Below are positions 16,775 to 26,012 of a stretch of DNA of 36,674 bases, piece by piece. Every line of letters begins with the position of its first letter. The first letter of the stretch is position 1. The position numbers were made by a program, and so were the translations under genes. Source of the stretch: Chloroflexota bacterium (GTDB lineage: Bacteria; Chloroflexota; UBA11872); assembly GCA_022820025.1 (NCBI GenBank), contig JAJEGF010000003.1:1-36674 (forward strand), read 5' to 3'. The notes beneath the pieces were generated by a model, which worked only from the letters and a program-made list of their open reading frames with translations, did no database searches and was not told the origin of the DNA.

Positions 16775-17599
16775 TCAGCCGCTGCGCTTCAGGCGTCCGT
16801 GCCGCAGGGCGTAGCGTTCGGCCCAGCCGAAGACCCAGACCCCGAGGGGCAGGGTGACGGCCGTGATCAGCATCAGGGGACCGAAGTGGGGCAGCAGATC
16901 GATCAAGGTGACACCATCGAGCACCGCGGCGCGCATGGCGTTGAGGACGTAGGTGGCGGGCGAGATCACGGAGAACCACTCCAGCCAATCGGGCAGAACC
17001 TCGACGGGGTAGTAGACGCCGGATACCAGCAGCAGCGAGGCCTGGACGACGACGGTCATCTGCGAGCCACGTTCCAGGAATAGCAGGGGCAATGCGGCCG
17101 CCATGATGCCGATGCCGAGCAGCCCCAGGCTGCCGATTGCCAGCACGGCAAAGGCGCCAACCCAGTTGGCGGCGGCCAGATCGAGATTGAAGAACAGGGC
17201 CACGACCACCAGGATCACCACGGCACGGGCGAACGAGTACAGCACCGCGAACGCCGAGCTGCCGGCAATGAACGTCACCCGGCGGATGGGGGCCATGAAT
17301 GTGCTCTCGATCGTGCCTTCCCAGCGCTCCCACGAGACCATGAAGGCCACGGAGTCGAAGACGCTGTCGAGATAGGCCCAGACCACGGTGCCGACGACAA
17401 GGAACAGGATCAGGCGGTCGGCGTCGAACTGCTGGCCGGCCACCACCACGCCGCCCGGCGCGATGTAGGCGACGGTGAGCGCGCTGACGATGGAGTGGAA
17501 CAGGAACACGACCTCCCAGCCCCAGTAGCGGCGCACGGCGCGGAAGTTGCGCTCCACGAAGGCGTACGAGGCGCCGAGCTCTTGTCGCAGTGGAACCAT
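16775..17599 (-). CDS. ABC-2 type transporter permease
   Basis: A 274-residue integral membrane protein with six predicted hydrophobic helices and the ABC-2 export layout: a cytoplasmic amphipathic N-terminus (RQELGASYAFVERNFRAVRRYW), TM helices, and the late PVEVLPDWLEWFSVISPATYVLNAMR segment characteristic of the drug and polysaccharide exporter permeases (DrrB/NodJ/YhhJ type). The ATG at 17599 is preferred over GTG 17614 because GGAGG is placed eight bases upstream. The ATPase gene ends four bases before it. The pair probably exports a lipid, drug or other small metabolite. Being convergent with the halogenase gene, it might export that enzyme's product, but this is only positional. Confidence 0.9.
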   Translation of the reverse strand: MVPLRQELGASYAFVERNFRAVRRYWGWEVVFLFHSIVSALTVAYIAPGGVVVAGQQFDADRLILFLVVGTVVWAYLDSVFDSVAFMVSWERWEGTIESTFMAPIRRVTFIAGSSAFAVLYSFARAVVILVVVALFFNLDLAAANWVGAFAVLAIGSLGLLGIGIMAAALPLLFLERGSQMTVVVQASLLLVSGVYYPVEVLPDWLEWFSVISPATYVLNAMRAAVLDGVTLIDLLPHFGPLMLITAVTLPLGVWVFGWAERYALRHGRLKRSG

Positions 17600-17603
17600 C
17601 AGA

Positions 17604-18431
17604 TCAGCCTCCACCGCCGGCGGCAGCTTCGTCGGCCTGGTGGACCTCGACGGCGTGGCCGGTGAGCCGGATGAAAGCGTCTTCCAGTGATTCGCCTTCG
17701 CGGCGCAGGGCCGCGGGCTTGTCTTCGATCAGGATGCGGCCCTTGTCGATGACCGCCAGGCGGTCGCAAAGCTGTTCGGCTTCGTCCATGTCGTGGGTCA
17801 TCAGGATCACCGTGGCGTCGTGGGTATCACGAACTTCGCGGATGAAGTCCTGGACGTCGCGCTTGGAGCGCGGATCAAGGCCCGTGGTGGGTTCGTCAAG
17901 GATCAGGAGCACCGGCGAGGTGAGCAGGGCGCGGGCCACGGCGACCTTTTGCTGCTGGCCGCGCGACATCTGGTCCATGGGGCGGCGGATCGCCTTCTCC
18001 TCAATGCCCAGGCGCTTGAGGATTTCAAAGATGCGTTGGTGAGCTTCGCGGGCCGGCAGGCCATAGATGCGGGCGGTGAAGGAGAGGTTTTCGAGCGGAC
18101 TGAGTTTCTTGAAGAACGACGCCTCGACGGAGACGCGGTTCATGAAGCGGCGCACGGTTCGAGCATCCTTGACGACGTCGTGGCCGAAGACCTGGACCGA
18201 GCCGGAGTCCGGGAGCAAGAGCGTTGCCACGACGCGGGCGAGGGTGGATTTTCCGGAGCCGTTGGATCCCACGATGCCGTAGACCTCGCCGCGTAGGACC
18301 TGGACGTTGACGGCGTCGAGCGCCACGATCGGGTCCTTGAGCGGCCGGCCGAGAGCGCGCCGCCACGCGCCGCCGACACCGGCGGGGTCGAAACGTTTGA
18401 CCAGATGGTCGATGGATACAGCGGGTTGCAT
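17604..18431 (-). CDS. ABC transporter ATP-binding protein
   Basis: The 275-residue ATPase partner of the ABC-2 permease. Walker A is GSNGSGKST near residue 55, the Q-loop region is SVEASFFKKLSPLENL, the signature is MSRGQQQKVAVARAL (SRGQQ in place of SGGQ, common in ABC-2 ATPases), Walker B is LLILDEPTTGLD and the switch histidine lies in LMTHDMDEAEQL. The ATG at 18431 is used; the frame continues to a TTG at 18458 without a ribosome binding site. An insertion between the first strands (DPAGVGGAWRRALGRPLKDPI) is typical of the polysaccharide/daunorubicin-type exporters. An intrinsic terminator for the upstream operon ends only about 30 bases before this start. Confidence 0.93.
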   Translation of the reverse strand: MQPAVSIDHLVKRFDPAGVGGAWRRALGRPLKDPIVALDAVNVQVLRGEVYGIVGSNGSGKSTLARVVATLLLPDSGSVQVFGHDVVKDARTVRRFMNRVSVEASFFKKLSPLENLSFTARIYGLPAREAHQRIFEILKRLGIEEKAIRRPMDQMSRGQQQKVAVARALLTSPVLLILDEPTTGLDPRSKRDVQDFIREVRDTHDATVILMTHDMDEAEQLCDRLAVIDKGRILIEDKPAALRREGESLEDAFIRLTGHAVEVHQADEAAAGGGG

Positions 18432-18460
18432 GGCCTCAATTCCAGAAGTTCGCGACAAAC

Positions 18461-18504
18461 AAAAAACCGCGGATCGCCCGATGAGTTCGGCGCCTGATCC
18501 GCGG
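18461..18504 (-). terminator. Intrinsic terminator after the MOP-family gene
   Basis: Read on the minus strand, CCGCGGATC at 18504-18496, a 20-base loop and GATCCGCGG at 18475-18467 form a perfect 9-bp stem followed directly by six T residues (18466-18461) and then GTTTG. This is the clearest rho-independent terminator in the window. It should end transcripts of the nuoB - PHP - MOP unit before the ABC ATPase gene, or act as an attenuator if the ABC genes are read from the same promoter. Confidence 0.8.
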
Positions 18505-18673
18505 CGGCGGCGTGCGACGGATGCGGGTCAGAGCACAGCGGAACTCTGCTGGCACCGGCTGGGCATGGCCGGGGTGATCAGGTCGTGTAGTCGCACTGGA
18601 GGTTGCTCACGAGTACGTGGGCCGGAGCGGTTCTCGGGCCGTGAACTTGAGGATAGGCGACCAATTGCGTCTG

Positions 18674-20041
18674 TCAAAACGAAGTTTGCGGCTGCCAGCC
18701 GCGTTCGAGTTGACGCTGCGCCCCGAGGCCGAAGGCGACGGTCGCGAATGCCTCGATGACCAGCGCGCCTCCGATGGCGATGACGCCGATCACGCCACCG
18801 GAGAGATTCGTGGCGTTGACACCAATCAGCAGGATGGCGGCAAGCCCGACAAGCCTGATTGCGTTGACGTAGACCAGAAAATGGGCACGCCGGACGCGCA
18901 GGATGGCGCTGGTGTAGATGGCTTCCTGCACGAGAATCGGCGGCAGCAGGGCCAGGATGCGCAGGCCGGCTTCGGTCATCTCCTGGAGGCGGCCCGTAGC
19001 GCCGAGCAGATCGTGGACCACCAAGCTCGTGAGCGGTGGAATGAAGGCGACCACGGCTGCGGGAACGACAGTGATCAGCCCAACGACGTTGGCGAAGCGG
19101 CGGGCAGCGGCGGGACTCTCGCCGCGGCCCATGAGAGCCAGCAAGGTCGGTTGCACGCCCCAGAGGGCGATGAGAAAGATCTGGTTGACGCCGAAGGTCA
19201 GCGACACGGCGGCCACGCTGGCCTCGGGCTCGGGGGCGCGCGTGAGGATGGCGTTGATGACCGGCTGCGTGACGGAAGGCAGGAAGGCCGCCACCAACAA
19301 TGGCCCGAAGAATCGGAGCAAGGCGGCGTAGGTTGGCGGCGAACCGTCCGACGGCTCGAGGTCGCGCCGCAGCGGACCGGTGGTTCCAACCACCAGCACG
19401 AGGGTTTCGACGCCTGCTCCGGCCGTTACCGCGATGGCGGCGATAGCAGCGCCAGCGGACGGATCAAGCCAGAGCACCACCGCGGCCACGGCGATCACCG
19501 CGACGGCGCCGGCGCCGGTGCCAACCCAGACGAGGCGCGGACGACCGATCCTGAGCGCGACGCCATACAGGTGGGTGCGGACAATGGCCAGGACAGGAAA
19601 AGGCGCAAGCGCCACCAGCGCGGCGGCAGATTCGGCGCGAAGGACGCCCGTGGTGGCGAATATGCCGTCCAGCAACAGATCGAGCACGGGCGTGAAGGCC
19701 ACGACGGCAGCCACGAGACCGCTGAGCACCGCAAAGAGCGCGACGAAGCGGCGGAGCCGGCTCAGCGAGCCCTGGTCATCCAGAAAGACCAGGGTCAATT
19801 GCTGGATCCGCATCTGGGGCAACGCCACCAGGCCCATGACGCCCATGGCGATGGCGTAGCCGCCGATGGCGGCTTCCGGCTCGACGCTGCGCGCCATGAG
19901 GCCGTTGAGCGCCGGCGCGAGGACATGGGTAATACCTAGATTCAGGGATGCCGGCAGGAGGAGCGTGGTCGCGCGCCGGTTGAAGGACGGCGACTTCTGT
20001 ACCGCATTGCCCGCTTCCGGGCGTGCGGGTGTTCGATTCAA
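18674..20041 (-). CDS. MATE/MOP-superfamily polytopic membrane protein
   Basis: A 455-residue protein with about twelve hydrophobic helices arranged as two similar halves. This is the pattern of the MOP (multidrug/oligosaccharidyl-lipid/polysaccharide) flippase superfamily. The N-terminal block LLLPASLNLGITHVLAPALNGLMARS resembles the first helices of MATE and ANKH-like proteins. The substrate is not predictable: candidates are drugs, lipid-linked sugars or small anions. The start is the TTG at 20041, which overlaps the stop of the PHP gene (TTGA) and has AGG four bases upstream. No ATG exists near the expected N-terminus. It is the third gene of a minus-strand unit with nuoB and ends before a strong terminator. 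Confidence 0.78.
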   Translation of the reverse strand: MNRTPARPEAGNAVQKSPSFNRRATTLLLPASLNLGITHVLAPALNGLMARSVEPEAAIGGYAIAMGVMGLVALPQMRIQQLTLVFLDDQGSLSRLRRFVALFAVLSGLVAAVVAFTPVLDLLLDGIFATTGVLRAESAAALVALAPFPVLAIVRTHLYGVALRIGRPRLVWVGTGAGAVAVIAVAAVVLWLDPSAGAAIAAIAVTAGAGVETLVLVVGTTGPLRRDLEPSDGSPPTYAALLRFFGPLLVAAFLPSVTQPVINAILTRAPEPEASVAAVSLTFGVNQIFLIALWGVQPTLLALMGRGESPAAARRFANVVGLITVVPAAVVAFIPPLTSLVVHDLLGATGRLQEMTEAGLRILALLPPILVQEAIYTSAILRVRRAHFLVYVNAIRLVGLAAILLIGVNATNLSGGVIGVIAIGGALVIEAFATVAFGLGAQRQLERGWQPQTSF

Positions 20042-20724
20042 GCGCCTGTCAGACGGCGGAAGCGTCGCTCGAATTTGGTCAGGTAGGCGTGCAGGGAGCT
20101 CCCGAGATGGACCCAGGCGGGGGCCAACGAAGCGTGCAGCTCGGCCTCACGCAGCGAGGCCAGGAAGTCCTGCGGGTCGTCCCAGGGGCGCATGGACTGG
20201 CAGCAGTGGCCGATTTCGGCGGCGAGGTGGGAGTCCGAGCCGACGGACTTGATCAGGCCGTGCTCGTCCGCATAGCGGTCGGCGGCGTCGTTGTCGCGGC
20301 GCAGCAGGGTGCGTCCGTTGAAGACTTCGAGGATGTCAATGTCGTCGACGATGGAATCGACGGCGGCGCGCCCCAGGGCCGAGCGCCGCAGGCCGTCGAA
20401 CGGGTGAGGGGCCAGCACGAGGCCATTCTGTTCGCGAATGGCAGCCACGGTTTCGGCCGGCGACATGTCGCGAGGAATTTCGTGCGAGAGAAAGAGGCCG
20501 ATGATGTCGCCTTCGGTGCTCTTGATTTCTTCGCCGAGGATTACGGGGAAGGGGAGGCGCTCGGCCATCTCGAAGGCGCCGTCCATGGTGTTGTGATCAG
20601 TAACGGCCACCACGTCGATGCCGCGCTCACGGTTGACGCGCGTGATGGTTTCGGCCGAGAGACGGGAGTCCGGGGACGCGTGGGTATGCGAGTGAAGCTC
20701 GACGCGCAGGCGTTTCGAATTCAA
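20038..20724 (-). CDS. PHP-domain metal-dependent phosphoesterase
   Basis: A 228-residue PHP domain protein. The metal ligands appear in the usual order: H-x-H in RVELHSHTHASPDS near residue 10, DHNT in the second motif, a central HPFDGLRR, and GSDSH near the C-terminus. Stand-alone PHP proteins of this kind hydrolyse small phosphorylated molecules or nucleotides. The frame opens upstream within nuoB, but the domain begins at the TTG at 20724, 27 bases after the nuoB stop, with GGGG about eight bases before it. The start is therefore TTG with moderate certainty. Its stop overlaps the TTG of the MOP-family gene. Confidence 0.88.
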   Translation of the reverse strand: MNSKRLRVELHSHTHASPDSRLSAETITRVNRERGIDVVAVTDHNTMDGAFEMAERLPFPVILGEEIKSTEGDIIGLFLSHEIPRDMSPAETVAAIREQNGLVLAPHPFDGLRRSALGRAAVDSIVDDIDILEVFNGRTLLRRDNDAADRYADEHGLIKSVGSDSHLAAEIGHCCQSMRPWDDPQDFLASLREAELHASLAPAWVHLGSSLHAYLTKFERRFRRLTGA

Positions 20725-20750
20725 GGCTTGGGCCCCGCTGGCGGGAGGTA

Positions 20751-21377
<627 letters not shown>

Positions 21378-21505
21378 GGCGTGCTGCTCCTGGGTCCGAT
21401 GCGTGGACGGTTCATTGTACCCATCTGCCCCGTTGGCATCGGTCAGGGCCTTGGGCATGAGAAGATCAGGCCCACCACTTACCTGCGCCGCCGCGGCGGG
21501 TTGCC

Positions 21506-23359
21506 TTGATCGACGCCGACCCAATCGTGCGTTCGCGCTTTCTGCCCGAGGACCGCGAGATCACCGCGTCCGAGGGCGTCACGATCCTGGACGCCGCACA
21601 GGCCAACGACATTCCGGTGGAGACCGTCTGCTCGGGCAAGGGCTCGTGCGGCACCTGCCGGGTGTTGATTCGCGATACCGAGCCGCCGCTGCCGAACGCG
21701 CACGACCGCCGACGACTATCGGACCAGCAACTGGCGCACGGCTGGCGGCTGGCGTGCCAGCACCCGCTGGTGGAGGACGCGGTGTACACGCACCCGGTGG
21801 GGGTGCGCGCGGTCCGGGTCGTCGAGAGTTCGGGTCTGGGCCGGATACGGCTGGACCCAGACGTGCAGAATATTTATGTAAAGCCGGCCGAGCCCACGCT
21901 GCACGATCAGAGCGCCGACTGGTCGCGCATCCAGGACGAACTGGCGGCGGTGGCGGGCGACCTGGATCCGTCGCTGGAGGCCTTGCGGCGATTGGCGGCG
22001 ATTGGCGAAGACATCGGCGAGGGAATCACAGTCGTGATTGCCGGGAACCGCATCGTCTCCGTGGAGCCGGGCGACACGACCGAGCGCGGATTCGGGCTGG
22101 CGTTCGACATCGGCACTACTACCGTGGTCGGGGCGCTGATGAACCTGGTTACCGGTGAAGAAGTGGCCGTGGCGTCGGGCCTGAATGGGCAGCACATCTA
22201 CGGCGGCGACGTGATCAGCCGGATGAGCGTGACGATGCGCGGGCCGGCGTGGGTGGAGCGCCTGACGCAGGCGGTCCTGTCGACGGTCAACGACATCATC
22301 GAGCGATGCCTGGAGGCCAGCGGCGTGGCGCGGGACGAGGTATACGAACTCACTTTTGTGGGTAACACGGTGATGGAGCACCTGCTGATTGGCGCGGACC
22401 CGTCGCGTATCTCGTATTCGCCGTTCGTGCCGACGATGGTCGATCCCATCACGGCCACGGCGGCCGAGGTGGGGCTGGATGTCTTGCCTTCGGCCGCCGT
22501 GTGGGTTTCGCCGAACGTGGCCAGCTACGTGGGCGGCGACATCGTGGGCATGATGCTCAGCGCGAACCTCGGGCGGCGGCGCGGCAATGTGCTGGCGATT
22601 GACGTGGGCACGAATGGCGAAATTGTTCTGCAGAAGGGCCGGGAGCTGTTTGCCACGGCGGCGCCGGCCGGCCCGGCGTTCGAGGGCGCGGAAATCTCGC
22701 AGGGCATGCGGGCGGCGCCGGGCGCGATCGAGCGCGTTCGAATCCTGGACGACGCGGTTGAAGTGGACGCCATCGGCGACGCCGAGCCCACGGGCATCTG
22801 CGGCTCGGGGTTGGTGGATGCCGTGGCGGAGCTGATTCGGACCGGCCTGGTGACAGCGAGCGGTCGATTACTGTGGCGGGAAGAGGCCGAGCAGGCCGTG
22901 CCGGCGCTGGCGGAGCGAATCATCCCGGATCAGACCGGCGGCGCCATCGTGTTGCACGGCTCGGCCGATGACCCCGACTCGGCGATCAAGCTGCACGCGC
23001 AGGACATCCGGCAGCTGCAACTGGCGAAGGGAAGCATCCGGTGCGGCGTGAATGTGCTGATGGACCACGCGGGCCTCACAGCCGATGACCTGGACGAGGT
23101 AATCCTGGCCGGGGCGTTCGGGAGCTACATCGATCCGGCGGGCGCTATCGCTATCGGCCTGGTGCCGGATGTCGGCCCTGAGTCCATCCGCGCGGTCGGC
23201 AACGCCGCGGGGCACGGGGCGCGCATGTGCCTGCTGTCGCTCACGGCGCGCGTGCGGGCCATGGACCTGCCGGCTCGGGTGTCGTACGTGGAGCTCTCGG
23301 CGGTGCCCGACTTTCAGGACGAATTTGCATTGGCGATGGGCTTTCCGGCGCCGCTGTGA
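21506..23359 (+). CDS. RACE-type corrinoid reductive activator (ferredoxin plus ASKHA ATPase)
   Basis: A 617-residue protein with an N-terminal plant-type [2Fe-2S] ferredoxin domain (C42-x5-C48-x2-C51, then C84 in WRLACQHP) and a C-terminal ASKHA ATPase domain of the DUF4445 type. The ATPase part includes [16 protein letters not shown] near 193-208, [53 protein letters not shown] and [12 protein letters not shown]. This layout is that of activators (RamA functional analogues, RACo) that use ATP to drive reduction of Co(II) corrinoids to Co(I) in methyltransferase systems. The start is TTG 21506. It is divergent from nuoB, and its stop overlaps the TPR gene (GTGA). A candidate partner, the MtaA-like protein, lies about 15 kb away. 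No corrinoid protein is adjacent. Confidence 0.88.
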   Translation: MIDADPIVRSRFLPEDREITASEGVTILDAAQANDIPVETVCSGKGSCGTCRVLIRDTEPPLPNAHDRRRLSDQQLAHGWRLACQHPLVEDAVYTHPVGVRAVRVVESSGLGRIRLDPDVQNIYVKPAEPTLHDQSADWSRIQDELAAVAGDLDPSLEALRRLAAIGEDIGEGITVVIAGNRIVSVEPGDTTERGFGLAFDIGTTTVVGALMNLVTGEEVAVASGLNGQHIYGGDVISRMSVTMRGPAWVERLTQAVLSTVNDIIERCLEASGVARDEVYELTFVGNTVMEHLLIGADPSRISYSPFVPTMVDPITATAAEVGLDVLPSAAVWVSPNVASYVGGDIVGMMLSANLGRRRGNVLAIDVGTNGEIVLQKGRELFATAAPAGPAFEGAEISQGMRAAPGAIERVRILDDAVEVDAIGDAEPTGICGSGLVDAVAELIRTGLVTASGRLLWREEAEQAVPALAERIIPDQTGGAIVLHGSADDPDSAIKLHAQDIRQLQLAKGSIRCGVNVLMDHAGLTADDLDEVILAGAFGSYIDPAGAIAIGLVPDVGPESIRAVGNAAGHGARMCLLSLTARVRAMDLPARVSYVELSAVPDFQDEFALAMGFPAPL

Positions 23360-25167
23360 CCGGTCGGACGACAGACCGTGCGCGGCGCCGATGGGGCGCC
23401 CTTGGGCAATTGCTCGCGGGAGCGGCCCTGGCGTCCGCGGCTCTTGCCTGCGGCGAGACACCGGCCGAGCCGCCACCTGTCACGGAAGCAGCGCCTACCG
23501 CTTCACCGACGGCCGACTCGACGACTCCGAGCGCGGCGGCGCCCAGTCCGACGGCAGCGCCAACGACGGCAGCGCCGCCCAGGCTGCCGACGGTGGACCT
23601 GCGAGCCGGCGGACCCATCGGACGCGTCACATCAACCCCAACCGCCAGCCCGGTGATTACAGCGCCGCCCGACTTTGCACCGCCACCAAGCGCTCCGGGC
23701 GCGGCTGCAACGCCGGCGTCGATCCAGGCCGACCTCGAGCGGGCGTTGGAGCTTCTACAGGCCGGCGATCTGGATGAGGCACGCAAGGCTTTCGAGTTGG
23801 TAGCCGCGGCCGCCCCTGAAGATCCGCGCCCCCTGATGGGAATGGCGCTGGCTGCACAGTTTGCCGGCGACCTGGAGACTGCGCTGGCCGAAGCCAGCCG
23901 GGCCGTCGAGCTCGCACCGGAGTCTCTGCCGGCCTTGATCACGCGCGCCGACATTCACATGGCGCTCGGCGATGCCTCCGCGGCCGCCGAAGACTACAGA
24001 GCGGCCATTCGGATAGAACCTCTCAACGCCGCGGCGCACTTCGGTCACGGTCGGACGCTTGTCGCCCAGGACGACCTGCAGGGCGCCATCGACGCCTATA
24101 CACGGGCGATCGACATCGATGGCGGCAACGTGGGCTACCTGATCGAACGGTCGAGACTGCACCTGGCGATGGACGCCGTTGATGCCGCCATCGAGGACCT
24201 GGAACGGGCGAAGGACGCCGCGCCCGATGATCCGCGGCCGGCGCTGGTTCTTGCACTGACGTTGCAGGCCAATGGGGACCTGGAGCGAGCGCTGGCCGAG
24301 GCCACACACGCCGTGGATATTGCCCCTGAATTCCTGCCTTCACTGTTCACGAGAGGCGAAATACGCCTGGCCCTGGGCGACGCGGCAGGCGCCGCCGAGG
24401 ACTACGAAGCGGCAGCGCGCATCGACCCTCTCAATCCGCTTGCCCATGCCGGGCAGGCACAGGCGCTCAACGCGCAGGGCGACGCTGAGGGCGCCATCGA
24501 GGCCCTGACACGCGCGCTGGACATTGACGTCGACAACCCCGACTACCTGGCAGAACGGGCACGTCTGCATCTCAATCTCGAAAACATCGAGCCGGCGCTG
24601 GCGGACCTGGAGCGCGCCGTGGAAGTGGCGCCTGAGCGGGTGGGCGTCCGGCTGCTCTATGCCGACGTGCTGCGGTTCGTGGATCGACTCGACGACGCCC
24701 TGGCGGTCGTAAACGCGCTGATCGAGGATGAGCCCGGGCTGCCGCTGGCCTACGAAGTGCGCTCCAGCATTCGGATGTCCCTGGGCGACGAGACCGGTGC
24801 GCTGGCGGACCTGGCCGCCGCCATCGAGATCAATCCCGAGAGCGCCGCCACCTACGCGACACGGGCCCTGCTTCACCACCAGGCCGAGCGCTATGACGAG
24901 GCGATTGCCGACTACGACCGATCGCTGGAACTGCGGCCTGGCGACGCCGTGACCCTGAACAACCGGGCCGACGCGCGGATGTTGTCGGGCGACCTGGACC
25001 TGGCGCTGGAGGACATTAAAGCGGCGGTGGCCGCGAACCCGGACCTGGGAATCGCGCACTACACGCGCGGGCAGATCCTGGACGAACTGGGGCGCGCAGA
25101 CGAAGCGCAGGCCGCATATGACGAAGCGTCGCGGTTGGGGTACGAACCGCCGGAGGATGTGGGATGA
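23356..25167 (+). CDS. TPR-repeat protein with lipoprotein-like leader
   Basis: A 603-residue exported scaffold protein. The N-terminus has arginines followed by a hydrophobic run ending ASAALACGETPAE, a plausible though imperfect lipobox, then a low-complexity Pro/Thr/Ala linker to about residue 115. From there to the end it is a run of about a dozen tetratricopeptide repeats with the W/L-G-Y-A-F-A-P pattern (for example LERALELLQAGDLDEARKAF and AIADYDRSLELRPGDAVTLN). Such proteins mediate protein-protein contacts at the envelope. GTG 23356 overlaps the stop of the RACE-type gene, so the two are translationally coupled, an unexpected pairing of a cytoplasmic activator with an exported protein. 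The partner is unknown. Confidence 0.85.
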   Translation: MTGRTTDRARRRWGALGQLLAGAALASAALACGETPAEPPPVTEAAPTASPTADSTTPSAAAPSPTAAPTTAAPPRLPTVDLRAGGPIGRVTSTPTASPVITAPPDFAPPPSAPGAAATPASIQADLERALELLQAGDLDEARKAFELVAAAAPEDPRPLMGMALAAQFAGDLETALAEASRAVELAPESLPALITRADIHMALGDASAAAEDYRAAIRIEPLNAAAHFGHGRTLVAQDDLQGAIDAYTRAIDIDGGNVGYLIERSRLHLAMDAVDAAIEDLERAKDAAPDDPRPALVLALTLQANGDLERALAEATHAVDIAPEFLPSLFTRGEIRLALGDAAGAAEDYEAAARIDPLNPLAHAGQAQALNAQGDAEGAIEALTRALDIDVDNPDYLAERARLHLNLENIEPALADLERAVEVAPERVGVRLLYADVLRFVDRLDDALAVVNALIEDEPGLPLAYEVRSSIRMSLGDETGALADLAAAIEINPESAATYATRALLHHQAERYDEAIADYDRSLELRPGDAVTLNNRADARMLSGDLDLALEDIKAAVAANPDLGIAHYTRGQILDELGRADEAQAAYDEASRLGYEPPEDVG

Positions 25168-25333
25168 ACCCTCTAGGGCAGCTTCGACAAGCTCAGCGCT
25201 TCAAGCGCCGCAGGTTCAGCATGGCTGGGCTCGATTCCGGATCGACCCGAGGTTCGGTCTACGAGCGTTGGGCGGGCGTCGGCAGCAATGCCTCTTGCTG
25301 CAACACTGCTGCGCCGGTCGGAAGCATCGAGTC
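25168..25333. repeat. Intergenic segment with two adjacent small palindromes
   Basis: The 166-base gap after the TPR gene contains AGCTTCGACAAGCT at 25180-25193 (5-bp stem) and, two bases later, GCGCTTCAAGCGC at 25196-25208 (6-bp stem). The first resembles the TTCGACAAGCTC-type intergenic palindromes dispersed in many GC-rich environmental genomes. No second copy was noticed in this window, so its status as a repeat family is a guess. The rest of the gap holds nothing recognisable. Confidence 0.35.
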
Positions 25334-25558
25334 ATGAGAGTCTTCAGCTACTGTGAAGCCAGGCGGAACCTCGCTGGTCTACTGGACGCCGCGAATCAGG
25401 ACGGCGCGGCCTTGGTGCACCATCAAGACGGACGGGCATTCGTAGTTCGCCCTGAGGATTCGCTTCAGTCAGTGCTGGAGGTCGAGGGGGTTGACCTGGG
25501 TGTGACGACGGCTGAGATTGTCGCCACGGTCCGCGAAGGCCGTGAACGCTTCGGCTGA
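25334..25558 (+). CDS. Orphan Phd/YefM-like antitoxin
   Basis: A 74-residue protein (MRVFSYCEARRNLAGLLDAA at the start) that fits the N-terminal DNA-binding half of Phd/YefM antitoxins: a first strand, then a helix with the NLAGLLDAA pattern and the DGAALVHHQDGRAFVVRPED strand pair. The C-terminal helix (TTAEIVATVREGRERFG) would bind the toxin. No toxin gene (RelE, Doc or PIN) is adjacent on either strand: moaE lies downstream and convergent, and the upstream gap is non-coding. Start ATG 25334 is chosen because the fold begins there; the frame runs back into the TPR gene. It may be a leftover of a toxin-antitoxin pair or a solitary regulator. Confidence 0.7.
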   Translation: MRVFSYCEARRNLAGLLDAANQDGAALVHHQDGRAFVVRPEDSLQSVLEVEGVDLGVTTAEIVATVREGRERFG

Positions 25559-25580
25559 CCCCGCGCCCCTGCGGCCCGGC

Positions 25581-26012
25581 CTACTGCGTTGACGGCTGAG
25601 ACGAGACCGGTTCGACCCAGACGGCGCCGTCCTGGAAAAACTCCTTCTTCCAGATGGGGACGCGGGTTTTAAGCGTATCGATGATGTAGCGGCAGGCCTC
25701 GAAGGCCTCGGCGCGGTGGGGGGCGCCGACGGCGATGGCGACGCTGGCTTCGCCGATCTGCAACTCGCCGGTTCGGTGCGAAAGCGCGACGGCGTCCAGG
25801 TCCCAGCGCTGCATGGCTTCCTCGACGATGGTGCGCATCTGGGCGACGGCCATTGATTCGTAGGCCTCGTAGCCGAGCTTGACGACCGGGCGGCCCTCGG
25901 CGTTGTCGCGCACGACGCCCAGGAACGTGCAAATCCCGCCGTTGGACGGTTGGTTGACGTGCTCGATCAGCCTGGGCACATCGATAGGGTCGGACGTGAG
26001 TTCGACAATCAT
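25581..26012 (-). CDS. moaE: Molybdopterin synthase catalytic subunit MoaE
   Basis: The large subunit of molybdopterin synthase, which converts cyclic pyranopterin monophosphate to molybdopterin using sulfur carried by MoaD. The 143-residue protein contains the expected GGICTFLGVVRDN block near 25-37, SHRTGELQIGEASVAIAVGAPHR in the middle and the catalytic lysines in VPIWKKEFF near the end. It overlaps the moaD stop by four bases (ATGA) and is the downstream member of the pair. Its length matches the family. Confidence 0.96.
   Translation of the reverse strand: MIVELTSDPIDVPRLIEHVNQPSNGGICTFLGVVRDNAEGRPVVKLGYEAYESMAVAQMRTIVEEAMQRWDLDAVALSHRTGELQIGEASVAIAVGAPHRAEAFEACRYIIDTLKTRVPIWKKEFFQDGAVWVEPVSSQPSTQ

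Noticed and set aside
15939-17333. Minus-strand frame of 464 codons across the halogenase and permease
   Set aside because: It covers two genes that have strong motifs in other frames, and reads as low-complexity Arg/Gly/Pro.
18617-19939. Plus-strand frame of 440 codons rich in Gly, Asp and Arg
   Set aside because: It is the mirror of the polytopic membrane protein on the minus strand; composition is typical of an antisense shadow.
25118-25333. Longer start for the Phd-like protein
   Set aside because: The upstream residues lie partly inside the TPR gene and show no fold; the antitoxin fold begins at ATG 25334.
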